Assembly (NCBI GenBank): GCA_016722565.1
Contig: JADKIU010000003.1
Coordinates: 310,001 to 374,000 of the forward strand
DNA from: Bacteroidota bacterium
GTDB taxonomy: Bacteria; Bacteroidota; Bacteroidia; 2-12-FULL-35-15
Length of the DNA stretch: 64,000 nucleotides
Direction: 5' to 3'
The position numbers were made by a program, and so were the translations under genes. The notes beneath the pieces were generated by a model. That model did not search any database, was not told where the DNA came from, and was given only the letters and a program-made list of their open reading frames with translations. This document shows positions 18,611 to 27,496 of this stretch, one piece after another. How positions within the stretch are numbered: the first letter of the stretch is position 1; each line of letters begins with the position of its first letter.

Positions 18611-20839
18611 CTATTTTAACAAATCACCCAAAGCTGTATCAAATACTTGCTTTGCTTCCGCTACAGTTCCAAATGATTGATCATCCACAATCATCTCTTT
18701 CCCTTTCACATCGCCAAGGTATTCAAACTCTGCTTTTGAAGCCATCATCAAATCAATGAACTTATCTTCATCTGATTTTTTAACGGAGACAATAACACGG
18801 CTTTGTGCTTCACCGAATAAGAAGGCATCTTTACGAACTTCTTCGTCAGAGCTAATATCAAATCCTAATCCATTTGGCATTGCACTTTCAAGTAGTGTAA
18901 TGAACAAACCGCCATCAGCACAATCGTGCGCTGATTGAACTACTTTATTGGTGATTAACGATTTTACCGCTTTTTGCACTTCATATTCCTCATCCAAATT
19001 AAAGAATGGAGCTGGAGTGTTTTTTATTTTATGATAGGAGTATAAATATTCAGAAGAAGAAATACAATTTTTAGAACTACCGATTAAATAAATAGAATCC
19101 CCTTCGTTTTTAAAATTCAATGTCATGCGGTTTGATTTATCCTTCATCACACCTAACATACCAATTGTTGGAGTAGGAAAAACAGGACCTTCATACGATG
19201 ATTGATTGTAAAAACTAACATTACCACCGGTTACAGGTGTTTCAAATTTAATGCAGGCACTACCCATTCCTTTAATCACATTCACAAATTGCCAATACAC
19301 TTCCGGATTGTATGGATTACCAAAGTTTAAGCAATTGGTTATGGCAGAAGGTTCTGCTCCGCTGCAAACAATATTTCTAGCTGCTTCAGAAACAGCTATG
19401 GCACATCCAACTTCCGGATCAGCATTTACATAACGTGAATTACAATCCACTTTTAAGGCAATTGCTTTGTTGGTTCCTTTAATATTAACGATGGCTGCAT
19501 CCGAAGGAGCATTCGTGCTCATATTCGCTGTCCCCACCATCGAATCGTATTGATTGTAAATCCATTGTTTGGAAGCAATGTTTGGATGAGCAATTAAAAA
19601 TTTAGATACCGCTTTTAGATCTTTCGGAATTTCAACTGAATCGATGTTGAATTTTTTGGACTCTTTAAAGTAAGCAGGTTCTTTATAATCGCGGTGATAC
19701 ACCGGGGCGCCACCACCTAATACTAAATCATGAGCAGGAACATCCGCAACTAAATCGTCACCAACATAAAACTTAATACGTTTGGTATCGGTTACTGTGC
19801 CAATCATCGCACAATTCAAATCCCATTTATCAAATACTTTTTGTACTTCTTTTTCTCTGCCTTTTTTCACCACAATCAACATTCGTTCTTGTGATTCGGA
19901 AAGTAAAATTTCAAAAGGCTGCATATTCGCTTGGCGTGTAGGTACTCGATCCAACCATATGTCCATTCCATGCTCACCCTTTGCACTCATTTCGGAAGTA
20001 GAACAAGTAATTCCGGCTGCCCCCATATCTTGCATTCCAATTACTGCACCGGTTTTAATCACCTCTAAGGTTGCTTCCAACAATAATTTTTCTTGAAAAG
20101 GATCACCTACCTGCACTGCTGGTAAATCTTTTGCTGAATCCTCTGTAATATCCGCTGAAGCGAAAGTCGCTCCATGAATTCCATCTTTTCCGGTTGCTGA
20201 CCCAACAATGAATACAGGATTTCCAACACCGTAAGAAGTAGCAGAAACAGTTTCCCCTGATTTCACAATTCCGGCACTGAATGCATTCACCAAAGGATTA
20301 ACATTGTAGCAATCATCAAAAAACACTTCACCGCCAACGGTTGGAATTCCAAAAGCATTTCCGTAATCACCAATTCCTTTCACCACACCTTTTACTAACC
20401 ATTTCGTTTTATCCAACTTGATATCTCCAAAACGTAAAGAATTCATTTGTGCAATTGGTCGGGCACCCATCGTGAAAATATCACGATTAATTCCACCTAC
20501 ACCGGTAGCCGCTCCTTGATAAGGCTCCAATGCGCTCGGATGATTATGTGATTCGATTTTAAAAGCACAACCCAAGCCATCACCAATATCCACCAAACCG
20601 GCATTTTCTGCTCCTGCTTCTGCCAAGATATAAGGCCCTTTTTTAGGGAGCTTTTTTAACCAAACGATAGAATTTTTATAAGAACAATGCTCACTCCACA
20701 TCACCGAAAAGATACTTAACTCCGTAAAATTGGGCGTTCTTCCAAGTATTGCTTTAATTTTTTCAAATTCATCTTCTAACAAACCTAATTTCTTAGCTGT
20801 TTCTACCGTAGTTAATTGATCTTGCGCTGTTGTTGACAT
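18611..20839 (-). CDS. purL: Phosphoribosylformylglycinamidine synthase subunit II
   Basis: Catalyses the ATP-dependent amidation of FGAR to FGAM in de novo purine synthesis. At 742 aa this is the small-type PurL, which works with separate PurQ and PurS subunits; neither is in the window. Visible blocks: FSVMWSEHCSYKNS near residue 47, the nucleotide-binding FKIESHNHPSALEPYQGAATGVGG (near 95-117), RDIFTMGARPIA, GVGNPVFIVGSATGKDGIHG, GAAGITCSTSEM and the second-half repeat ITNCLNFGNPYNPEV. The full length is intact from ATG 20839 to TAA. It stands alone, with a divergent membrane protein upstream, and is a reliable housekeeping marker. Confidence 0.97.
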   Translation of the reverse strand: MSTTAQDQLTTVETAKKLGLLEDEFEKIKAILGRTPNFTELSIFSVMWSEHCSYKNSIVWLKKLPKKGPYILAEAGAENAGLVDIGDGLGCAFKIESHNHPSALEPYQGAATGVGGINRDIFTMGARPIAQMNSLRFGDIKLDKTKWLVKGVVKGIGDYGNAFGIPTVGGEVFFDDCYNVNPLVNAFSAGIVKSGETVSATSYGVGNPVFIVGSATGKDGIHGATFASADITEDSAKDLPAVQVGDPFQEKLLLEATLEVIKTGAVIGMQDMGAAGITCSTSEMSAKGEHGMDIWLDRVPTRQANMQPFEILLSESQERMLIVVKKGREKEVQKVFDKWDLNCAMIGTVTDTKRIKFYVGDDLVADVPAHDLVLGGGAPVYHRDYKEPAYFKESKKFNIDSVEIPKDLKAVSKFLIAHPNIASKQWIYNQYDSMVGTANMSTNAPSDAAIVNIKGTNKAIALKVDCNSRYVNADPEVGCAIAVSEAARNIVCSGAEPSAITNCLNFGNPYNPEVYWQFVNVIKGMGSACIKFETPVTGGNVSFYNQSSYEGPVFPTPTIGMLGVMKDKSNRMTLNFKNEGDSIYLIGSSKNCISSSEYLYSYHKIKNTPAPFFNLDEEYEVQKAVKSLITNKVVQSAHDCADGGLFITLLESAMPNGLGFDISSDEEVRKDAFLFGEAQSRVIVSVKKSDEDKFIDLMMASKAEFEYLGDVKGKEMIVDDQSFGTVAEAKQVFDTALGDLLK

Positions 20840-21060
20840 ATAAATAAGTTGTTGAATTTTTGATTTTTGTTGATTTTTTGAATCCTCTCAGAAAGTATTG
20901 GAAAAAGTCAATGAATTCGATGCTCAAACTCCTTTTGATTCACGCACTAACTCTAAAATTCTTAAATCAATTCTTTCCTTTTTAAGGAGCTCAAATTTAC
21001 TTAAAACCACCCTACCGGAAGGAATAATTTATTTAGAGTTTTCAACAGTTTTTGAATTGC

Positions 21061-21068
21061 TATATTTG
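21061..21068 (+). promoter_or_regulatory. Candidate promoter -7 box (TATATTTG)
   Basis: TATATTTG fits the Bacteroidota TAnnTTTG box and lies 26 nt before the chosen start of the membrane-protein gene. The -33 position holds only GTTT, so the match is partial. The rest of the 254-nt gap between purL and this gene is AT-rich and shows no gene I can support. Confidence 0.4.
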
Positions 21069-21093
21069 GGGATAAATTGAGCAAAATAGCATC

Positions 21094-22425
21094 TTGGAAA
21101 TTATAGTAACTCTTGCATATTCAGCCCTTTTCATCTTTATTATCAACAAGATGAGCTTCTTTGACGTGGATGGAATCTCCAAACGTATGTTCTCCCTCTT
21201 GTTCATTTTGAAGGTAATTTTTGGAGTTTCACTCTGGGCCATCTATACTTTTTATTATACCGACCGGGCTACTGCTGACATTTATAAATACTTTGACGAC
21301 AGCGAAGTCATTTTTAACACCTTAAAAACAAATCCGATTGATTACTTTAAATTGTTATTTGGAATCGGAAACAATACACCTGCTTTCGACCACTATTATA
21401 CAGAAATGAATTATTGGGCCCGAAAAGTTGACAGCAGTATTTATAACGACAGCCATACCATCATTCGCTTCAATGCATTGGTGCGTCTTTTTTCATTTGG
21501 CTATTATAACGTTCACACTGTTGTGATTTGTTTTCTTTCATTAATAGGACTGACAGCCATCTATAAAACATTTGTCAATCAACTCCTGGACAAAAAACGA
21601 GAATTGCTTTTTGCCGTTTTTCTTTTGCCTTCGGTTCTATTTTGGGGTTCAGGCGTTTTAAAAGAAGGGTTAATCCTTTTTGCGCTAGGGTTACTCATCT
21701 ATTATTCCGATAAATTATTCAGTAAAAAAGCAATCCTGATTTGCATCGCCACAGCTTTATTGTTGGCCTTTTCAAAATTCTATGTTTGGTTAGCCATTTT
21801 TCCAAGCATTGCTTTATTGGTATGGTCCAACAAAGCAACAACACCTCCCGCATTTATAAAATTAGTAATCATCCTTAGTATAATTGGGGTTCTTGGATTA
21901 AACATCGATTCATTTACATCTATCCAAAATCCATTGGTCACGCTTTCACAAAAACAATATGAATTCAACTTATTGGCAACAGGGCAACTCACCGATTCAA
22001 ATCACAATCCAATTCCAACAGCAAACAGCCTTATAGAAATCAATCGACTGGATCCAACCTTCTCCTCTTTTCTAAAAAACGGTCCGCAAGCCCTCACCAA
22101 CACTTTCCTTCGTCCATTTATTTGGGAGCTCAAATCACCGCTAATGTTGTTATCCGGACTCGAAACAATTTTTATACTCTTTATATTTATTACAAGTCTC
22201 CTTTTTCTAAAACCGTTCAAAGAAATTTGTTGGCAACTCTTTTTATTTTGCATCTCATTTGTATTCATTCAATTTTTAATCATTGGTGAAACAACGCCCA
22301 TCCTTGGCGCAATTGCTCGTTACAAAACTATTGCATTACCTTTTTTCCTAATTGCTTTATTGTTCATTTTAGACAAAAAAAAATTAGTGAACAAATTACC
22401 TTTTCTGAAAAAAATACTGAATTAA
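21094..22425 (+). CDS. Polytopic membrane protein, possibly EpsG/polymerase-like
   Basis: 443 aa with about 10-11 predicted membrane helices. A cytoplasmic or periplasmic loop after the second helix (about 55-115) contains DIYKYFDDSEVIF and FGIGNNTPAFDHYY, and LWGSG-like segments occur later (VLFWGSGVLKEGLILFALG). The general layout recalls EpsG- or Wzy-type polysaccharide proteins and GT-C-fold membrane proteins, but no diagnostic motif is certain. The reading frame opens at 21076 and has no ATG before the first helix. TTG at 21094 is the best start I can find, placed just after a TATATTTG box. It is followed by an amino-acid permease gene with its own promoter-like region. Confidence 0.65.
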   Translation: MEIIVTLAYSALFIFIINKMSFFDVDGISKRMFSLLFILKVIFGVSLWAIYTFYYTDRATADIYKYFDDSEVIFNTLKTNPIDYFKLLFGIGNNTPAFDHYYTEMNYWARKVDSSIYNDSHTIIRFNALVRLFSFGYYNVHTVVICFLSLIGLTAIYKTFVNQLLDKKRELLFAVFLLPSVLFWGSGVLKEGLILFALGLLIYYSDKLFSKKAILICIATALLLAFSKFYVWLAIFPSIALLVWSNKATTPPAFIKLVIILSIIGVLGLNIDSFTSIQNPLVTLSQKQYEFNLLATGQLTDSNHNPIPTANSLIEINRLDPTFSSFLKNGPQALTNTFLRPFIWELKSPLMLLSGLETIFILFIFITSLLFLKPFKEICWQLFLFCISFVFIQFLIIGETTPILGAIARYKTIALPFFLIALLFILDKKKLVNKLPFLKKILN

Positions 22426-22467
22426 TAAATTAGTTTAAATTTGTTCAATAACACTAAAAAAATATCT

Positions 22468-24327
22468 ATGAGTTTTAAAAGTTTATTTCGAAAAAAGTCG
22501 GTGCATGATATTTTAAAACAAGTTGCAAAAGATGGAGAAGCAGATGGGCATGCCTTGGGTAAACATTTAGGAGTTCGAGATTTGGCAGCCTTTGGTATTG
22601 CTGCAATTATTGGAGCAGGAATTTTTAGCACCATCGGAAAAGCAAGTGCAGATGGTGGTCCGGCTGTTATTTTTCTATTTTTATTTACTGCAATTGCCTG
22701 CGGATTTGCAGCATTTGCGTATGCTGAATTCGCATCCATGGTTCCTGTATCCGGAAGTGCTTACACCTATTCTTATGTTGCATTTGGGGAATTAATTGCA
22801 TGGATTATCGGATGGGCGTTGATTATGGAATATGGTATTGGAAACATTACCGTTGCAATCTCCTGGAGCGATTATTTTACCGGACTTTTAAACAGCGGTG
22901 GTATTCATCTCCCGCAATGGATTCAAATGGATTACCTGACTGCGTCAAAAGGCTATGAAGATGCAATTGCGTTAATGCAGAGCGGAAAAACATTTGAAAA
23001 TCTAAGCAGTGCAACACAGGCTGCTCATATTGCCTGGACTACTGCACCAACACTTGGACCACTTCACTTGATTGCCGATTTACCTGCATTAATGATTATC
23101 ATTTTTATCACGTGGTTAGTTTATCGCGGTATGAAAGAATCACGCAATGCCAGCAACTTAATGGTAGTCATCAAACTTTGCATCATCTTGTTGGTAATTG
23201 CGGTTGGTGTATTTTATGTTGATACGAATAATTGGGATCCATTTGCTCCAAACGGATTAGGAGGAATTTTAAAAGGTGTCTCAGCGGTTTTCTTTGCTTA
23301 CATCGGCTTTGATGCGATTTCTACAACAGCAGAAGAATGTAAAGACCCACAACGAGATTTACCAAGAGGGATGATGTGGGCAATTATCATTTGTACTATT
23401 TTATACATCATCATTGCATTAGTGCTTACCGGAATGGTAAGTTATTCTGAACTAAACGTTGGCGACCCACTTGCTTTCGTATTTGAAAAATTGAATTTAA
23501 AATGGATGTCCGGAATTATTGCCGTGAGTGCTGTTGTTGCAATGGCAAGCGTTTTATTGGTATTCCAAATGGGACAACCTCGTATCTGGATGAGTATGAG
23601 TCGCGATGGATTACTACCTAAAAAGTTCTCTAAAATTCATCCGAAATACAAAACACCTTCGTTTGCAACTATCGTTGTTGGATTTGTTGTTGCTGTTCCT
23701 GCATTATTCATGAACCTCACCATGGTAACCGATTTATGCAGCATTGGAACACTCTTCGCATTTGTGTTAGTATGTGCAGGAGTGTTGGTCCTTCAAAATA
23801 AAAAGGATATTCCGCGAGGAAAATTTAAAACACCGTATATCAATGCAAAATTTATTATGCCGGTTCTGGTTATCTTAGCAGTTGTTCTTTCTTTCACCTA
23901 TAATAAAGAAGCAACAGTTGCTTTTATCACCAATGAAAAACAAATGAATGATGCTACAACAATTGTTACTTCATTAAATACAAATCAGATTACGGACATC
24001 AAAACACATTTAGTTTACACCGACAGCTTACAATTCGCTGCAAACAACAATGATGTTGAAACCTATATGAGCAGTTTAGATGAAACTGCTTACGCAAATC
24101 TCATTCAAGGGCTACCAATTTCTGACGAGTTAAAATTTGAATCCGGATTCAGTTTGTTTAAACATAAAATACCGATGTGGATATTTATTCTTATTTCATT
24201 CGCTTTGGTTGTTTGGGCTTTTGTAGAAAACCTTTCACTCATTCCATTGCTTGGACTCACCAGCTGCTTATATATGATGGCAGAATTAGGCTTGTCCAAT
24301 TGGATTGATTTGGAATCTGGTTATTGA
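22468..24327 (+). CDS. APC family amino-acid permease
   Basis: Inner-membrane secondary transporter of 619 aa, likely for a cationic or neutral amino acid. The first helix has the APC signature GIAAIIGAGIFSTIG (about residues 48-62), followed by YAEFASMVPVSGSAYTYSYV and FAYIGFDAISTTAEECKDPQRDLP, typical of the CAT/YfnA branch. About 12-14 helices are visible. The protein is longer than typical (about 480-500 aa) because of a polar insertion near residues 490-560, between the last helices, rich in N, D and T. The ATG at 22468 follows a TAAATTTG box (22436-22443). A TTG 27 nt upstream is possible but adds no conserved sequence. A clear terminator follows. Confidence 0.9.
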   Translation: MSFKSLFRKKSVHDILKQVAKDGEADGHALGKHLGVRDLAAFGIAAIIGAGIFSTIGKASADGGPAVIFLFLFTAIACGFAAFAYAEFASMVPVSGSAYTYSYVAFGELIAWIIGWALIMEYGIGNITVAISWSDYFTGLLNSGGIHLPQWIQMDYLTASKGYEDAIALMQSGKTFENLSSATQAAHIAWTTAPTLGPLHLIADLPALMIIIFITWLVYRGMKESRNASNLMVVIKLCIILLVIAVGVFYVDTNNWDPFAPNGLGGILKGVSAVFFAYIGFDAISTTAEECKDPQRDLPRGMMWAIIICTILYIIIALVLTGMVSYSELNVGDPLAFVFEKLNLKWMSGIIAVSAVVAMASVLLVFQMGQPRIWMSMSRDGLLPKKFSKIHPKYKTPSFATIVVGFVVAVPALFMNLTMVTDLCSIGTLFAFVLVCAGVLVLQNKKDIPRGKFKTPYINAKFIMPVLVILAVVLSFTYNKEATVAFITNEKQMNDATTIVTSLNTNQITDIKTHLVYTDSLQFAANNNDVETYMSSLDETAYANLIQGLPISDELKFESGFSLFKHKIPMWIFILISFALVVWAFVENLSLIPLLGLTSCLYMMAELGLSNWIDLESGY

Positions 24328-24410
24328 TTGGGTTGTTAATTTATTTTGGCTACAGCAAAAAGCACAGTAAACTAAATACTACATCCTAATTCGATTCATA
24401 AAATTTACAT

Positions 24411-24441
24411 AAAAAGCAGTGGCATTTACCACTGCTTTTTT
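24411..24441 (+). terminator. Intrinsic terminator after the APC permease gene
   Basis: AAAAAGCAGTGG and CCACTGCTTTTT form a perfect 12-bp stem with a 6-nt loop (CATTTA), followed by T residues. It lies 84 nt after the permease stop and about 25 nt before the promoter of the SDR gene. The flanking A- and T-runs would allow it to work in both directions. Confidence 0.85.
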
Positions 24442-24467
24442 GTTGGGAAAAACAAAAATGTAAATCG

Positions 24468-24475
24468 TATATTTG
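24468..24475 (+). promoter_or_regulatory. Candidate promoter -7 box for the SDR gene (TATATTTG)
   Basis: TATATTTG matches TAnnTTTG, 45 nt before the SDR ATG. A GTTG at 24442-24445 lies 22 nt upstream, slightly too far for the usual N19, so the -33 match is weak. Confidence 0.5.
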
Positions 24476-24520
24476 TGAAGGAACATCCACAACACAAAAC
24501 TTGAATACAACAAGCACACA

Positions 24521-25282
24521 ATGAATAAAAAAATCGCATTTATCACAGGAGCAACAGCAGGAATAGGAAAAGCATCTGCAGAGCAATTCGCAAAAAACGG
24601 ATACAACATCATTATTACAGGTAGAAGAAAAGAACGCCTGGATGAATTTTCAAAACAATTGAAATCAAACTACAACATTGATGTACTTGCTTTGAATTTT
24701 GATGTGCGCGATTTAAAAGAAGTTGAAACTGCAATCCTTTCAATTCCAGAAAACTGGAAACAAATACATGTATTGCTGAACAATGCCGGATTGGCTGCCG
24801 GTTTAAACACGATACAAGAAGGCAACATTGATGACTGGGAACGCATGATTGATACCAATATCAAAGGATTGTTATACATGACACGCACCATTGCACCCAT
24901 CATGGTAAAAAACGGATTCGGTCACATTATAAATATTGGCTCTATTGCAGGCAAGGAAGTATATGCAAACGGGAATGTGTATTGCGCAACCAAACATGCT
25001 GTTGACGCATTAAACAAAGGCATGCGCATCGACTTACTGCCTCACAACATAAAAGTTACAGCCATCAATCCGGGAATGGTTGAAACCGAGTTTTCTATTG
25101 TCCGTTTTAATGGTGATGAAGATCGTGCAAAAAATGTATACAAAGGATTACAACCCTTATTACCCGAAGATATTGCAGAAACGGTGTATTGGGTGGCAAG
25201 CCGACCAGCACATGTGAATATCAACGACATCATTATTATGCCAACAGTTCAGGCAAATGCGACAACTACACTTCGTAAATAG
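24521..25282 (+). CDS. Short-chain dehydrogenase/reductase (YdfG-like)
   Basis: 253-aa NAD(P)-dependent oxidoreductase with the classical SDR core. The cofactor motif is TGATAGIG (residues 9-16), with GRRKERL after the second strand suggesting NADP. NNAG occurs near 88, the catalytic Ser in INIGSIAG (near 143), Tyr and Lys in YCATK (near 155-159), and NPGMVETEF in the lipid-binding loop. Its closest look is to YdfG/3-hydroxy-acid or serine dehydrogenases, but substrate cannot be read from the sequence. It is separated from the following amidohydrolase by 7 nt, suggesting co-transcription. Confidence 0.93.
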   Translation: MNKKIAFITGATAGIGKASAEQFAKNGYNIIITGRRKERLDEFSKQLKSNYNIDVLALNFDVRDLKEVETAILSIPENWKQIHVLLNNAGLAAGLNTIQEGNIDDWERMIDTNIKGLLYMTRTIAPIMVKNGFGHIINIGSIAGKEVYANGNVYCATKHAVDALNKGMRIDLLPHNIKVTAINPGMVETEFSIVRFNGDEDRAKNVYKGLQPLLPEDIAETVYWVASRPAHVNINDIIIMPTVQANATTTLRK

Positions 25283-25289
25283 AATCAAG

Positions 25290-27014
25290 ATGCAAAACAA
25301 AAGAATCAAGATTAAAATTTTCAGTGATTTCTACATTCTCAATTTTTTATTACTGGTTCTATTTTTGAATTCCTGTTCTTCTAAACAGCAAGTTGATTTA
25401 ATCGTTCACAATGCAATCGTATACACCGTAGATTCAACATTTTCTAATGCAGAAAGTTTTGCAATCAAAGATGGAAAATTTGTTGCTGTTGGAAAAAACG
25501 AAGACATTCTGAATAAATACGAAGCTAAAGAAACACTTGATGCAGAAGGTAAAGCAGTATACCCGGGATTCATCGATTCACATTGTCATTTTTATGGTTA
25601 TGGTGAAGGCTTGCAAGAGTTGGATTTAGTGGGAACAAAATCTTTTGAAGAAGTAATTGAAAAAGTTGTTGAATATGCAAAAACAAATCAGTCGGAATGG
25701 ATTGTTGGCCGTGGTTGGGATCAAAACGACTGGGATGTAAAAGAATATCCTGACCGTTTTAAACTCGACAGCTTATTCCCAAACACTCCTATCTTCATAG
25801 AACGAATTGATGGACATGCAGCGCTTGCTAATGCCACGGCATTAAGAACTGCCAATATTAATAAATGGGAGATGATGGAAGGAGGCAGAATGGGAGTTAC
25901 AAAAAAAGTTGCCTTCTCCGAAATGGTTGAAGTACCATTCGATGGATTATCAGGTATACTGATTGACAATGCTGTTGATTTAGTAAAAAAAGTAATTCCA
26001 AAACCTACAAAAGCTGCCATCAAAAATTCATTATTAGCTGCTCAAAAAAATTGTTTTGCAGTAGGATTAACTACAGTGGATGATGCAGGATTAGAAAAAA
26101 TAATTATCGATAACATCGATGAACTTCAAAAAAGTGGTGAACTAAAAATGCGCATCTATGCAATGTTGACAGACAACAAAGAAAATGCAGACTATTACTT
26201 AAAAGCGGGACCCTACAAAACCGAGCGATTGAATGTTCGTTCTTTTAAATTTTATGCCGATGGTGCTTTAGGGTCAAGAGGTGCTTGTTTATTGCAACCA
26301 TATTCTGATAAACCAGAAGGACAAGGATTTTTGTTGAGTCATCCACAACATTATGACAGTGCAGCAACCCTTATCCGCAATAAAGGATTTCAAATGAATA
26401 CACATTGTATAGGCGATTCCGCAGCACGATTGATTTCACAGACGTATTTAAAAACACTAATATCCAATAGTACCGCAAGCCCGGCTCCAATTAGTTATCG
26501 CTGGAGAATTGAACATGCACAAGTCATTGACAAAGATGATTTTGAATATTATTCCGGCATGATCCCTTCTGTTCAGCCTACACATGCAACTTCTGACATG
26601 TATTGGGCAAAAGACCGATTAGGAGATGAGCGCGTAAAATATGCTTATGCTTATAATGAATTATTAAAAAAAGCTGGACTACTTGCATTGGGAACAGACT
26701 TCCCGGTAGAAAATATTAATCCAATGTATACGTTTTATGCTGCAGTAGCTCGAAAAGATTTAAAAGGATTCCCTGAAGGCGGCTTTCAAATGGAGAATGC
26801 CTTATCAAGAGAAAACACCTTGCGTGGAATGACTATTTGGGGAGCATTCGCTAACTTTGAAGAAAAAGAAAAAGGAAGTATTGAAATCGGAAAGTTTGCG
26901 GATTTTGTAATTCTGGAAGAGGATATTATGAAATGTAACATGGATGAGGTTCCAAAAACGAAAGTGATTTTTACTTTTGTGAATGGTGAAAAGGTTTATG
27001 AGAAGCCTTATTGA
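25290..27014 (+). CDS. YtcJ-type metal-dependent amidohydrolase lipoprotein
   Basis: 574-aa amidohydrolase superfamily enzyme. The N-terminus LLLVLFLNSCSSKQQ is a lipoprotein signal, so it should be anchored in the periplasm or outer membrane. Metal and catalytic motifs: IDSHCHFYGYG (about 100-110), the YADGALGSRGACL block (about 330-345), NTHCIGDSA, RIEHAQVI and GTDFPVENINPMYTF (about 480). The YtcJ family hydrolyses amide or ester bonds of poorly defined substrates. ATG 25290, 7 nt after the SDR stop, begins the signal peptide; an upstream start at 25257 would overlap the SDR gene. Its last 17 nt include the ATG at 26998 that I infer was the original start of the following beta-barrel gene. 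Its TGA shares its last base with the direct repeat of a mobile unit. Confidence 0.92.
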   Translation: MQNKRIKIKIFSDFYILNFLLLVLFLNSCSSKQQVDLIVHNAIVYTVDSTFSNAESFAIKDGKFVAVGKNEDILNKYEAKETLDAEGKAVYPGFIDSHCHFYGYGEGLQELDLVGTKSFEEVIEKVVEYAKTNQSEWIVGRGWDQNDWDVKEYPDRFKLDSLFPNTPIFIERIDGHAALANATALRTANINKWEMMEGGRMGVTKKVAFSEMVEVPFDGLSGILIDNAVDLVKKVIPKPTKAAIKNSLLAAQKNCFAVGLTTVDDAGLEKIIIDNIDELQKSGELKMRIYAMLTDNKENADYYLKAGPYKTERLNVRSFKFYADGALGSRGACLLQPYSDKPEGQGFLLSHPQHYDSAATLIRNKGFQMNTHCIGDSAARLISQTYLKTLISNSTASPAPISYRWRIEHAQVIDKDDFEYYSGMIPSVQPTHATSDMYWAKDRLGDERVKYAYAYNELLKKAGLLALGTDFPVENINPMYTFYAAVARKDLKGFPEGGFQMENALSRENTLRGMTIWGAFANFEEKEKGSIEIGKFADFVILEEDIMKCNMDEVPKTKVIFTFVNGEKVYEKPY

Positions 27015-27036
27015 TTTATACCACTAAGGCACTTAG
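27014..27036. repeat. Left end of the GxxExxY unit: ATTTA direct repeat plus 18-bp inverted repeat
   Basis: ATTTA (27014-27018) is followed immediately by TACCACTAAGGCACTTAG. The same CACTAAG/CACTTAG word recurs further in (ACACTAAG at 27048-27055), giving a short sub-repeat structure at this end. Confidence 0.85.
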
Positions 27037-27085
27037 AACATGAAGAAACACTAAGAAGAAGAAGAAGAAGAAGAAACAAATATTT

Positions 27086-27496
27086 ATGAGTACACAGCAA
27101 GAGGTGAATGATATTTCTTATAAAATTGTTGGTTGCGCGATAGAAGTACACAAACATTTGGGACCAGGCTTATTAGAATCAATTTATGAAGAATGTTTAA
27201 TTGAAGAATTAAAAGCAAACAGTTTGATTGTAAATTGCCAAACCTTAGTTCCTATAATCTACAAAGGAAAAAAATTAGGCAATCCCTTAAAGTTAGATTT
27301 ACTGGTAAACGATTTAGTTATTGTTGAATTAAAATCAGTCGATTTTGTTTTGCCAGTTTTTAAGGCTCAACTACTTTCGTATCTAAAACTAACTGGAAAA
27401 CCAAAAGGGTTATTGATTAACTTTAATTGTGATAACATTACAAAAGAACTTGTACCTTTAGTAACCGATGAATTCTCGAAACTACCTAAATTTTAG
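27086..27496 (+). CDS. GxxExxY family protein (PD-(D/E)XK nuclease-like fold)
   Basis: 136-aa protein of the GxxExxY family (conserved, function not established; a PD-(D/E)XK-like fold has been suggested). The defining motif appears in HLGPGLLESIYEECL (G, E and Y spaced G-x-x-E-x-x-Y, about residues 27-33). The core DLLVNDLVIVELKSVDFVLP (about 71-90) has an Asp and an E-x-K as in PD-(D/E)XK nucleases, followed by AQLLSYLKLTGKPKGLLINF. The motif and length match the family well. It is the sole gene of a 510-bp unit with inverted repeats and a target-site duplication, so it may act in movement of that unit or in genome defence; neither is demonstrated. Confidence 0.9.
   Translation: MSTQQEVNDISYKIVGCAIEVHKHLGPGLLESIYEECLIEELKANSLIVNCQTLVPIIYKGKKLGNPLKLDLLVNDLVIVELKSVDFVLPVFKAQLLSYLKLTGKPKGLLINFNCDNITKELVPLVTDEFSKLPKF

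Noticed and set aside
20898..21080. 60-codon open frame on the plus strand between purL and the membrane-protein gene
   Set aside because: Unstructured composition, no family sign, no ribosome-binding context, and it covers the promoter region of the next gene.
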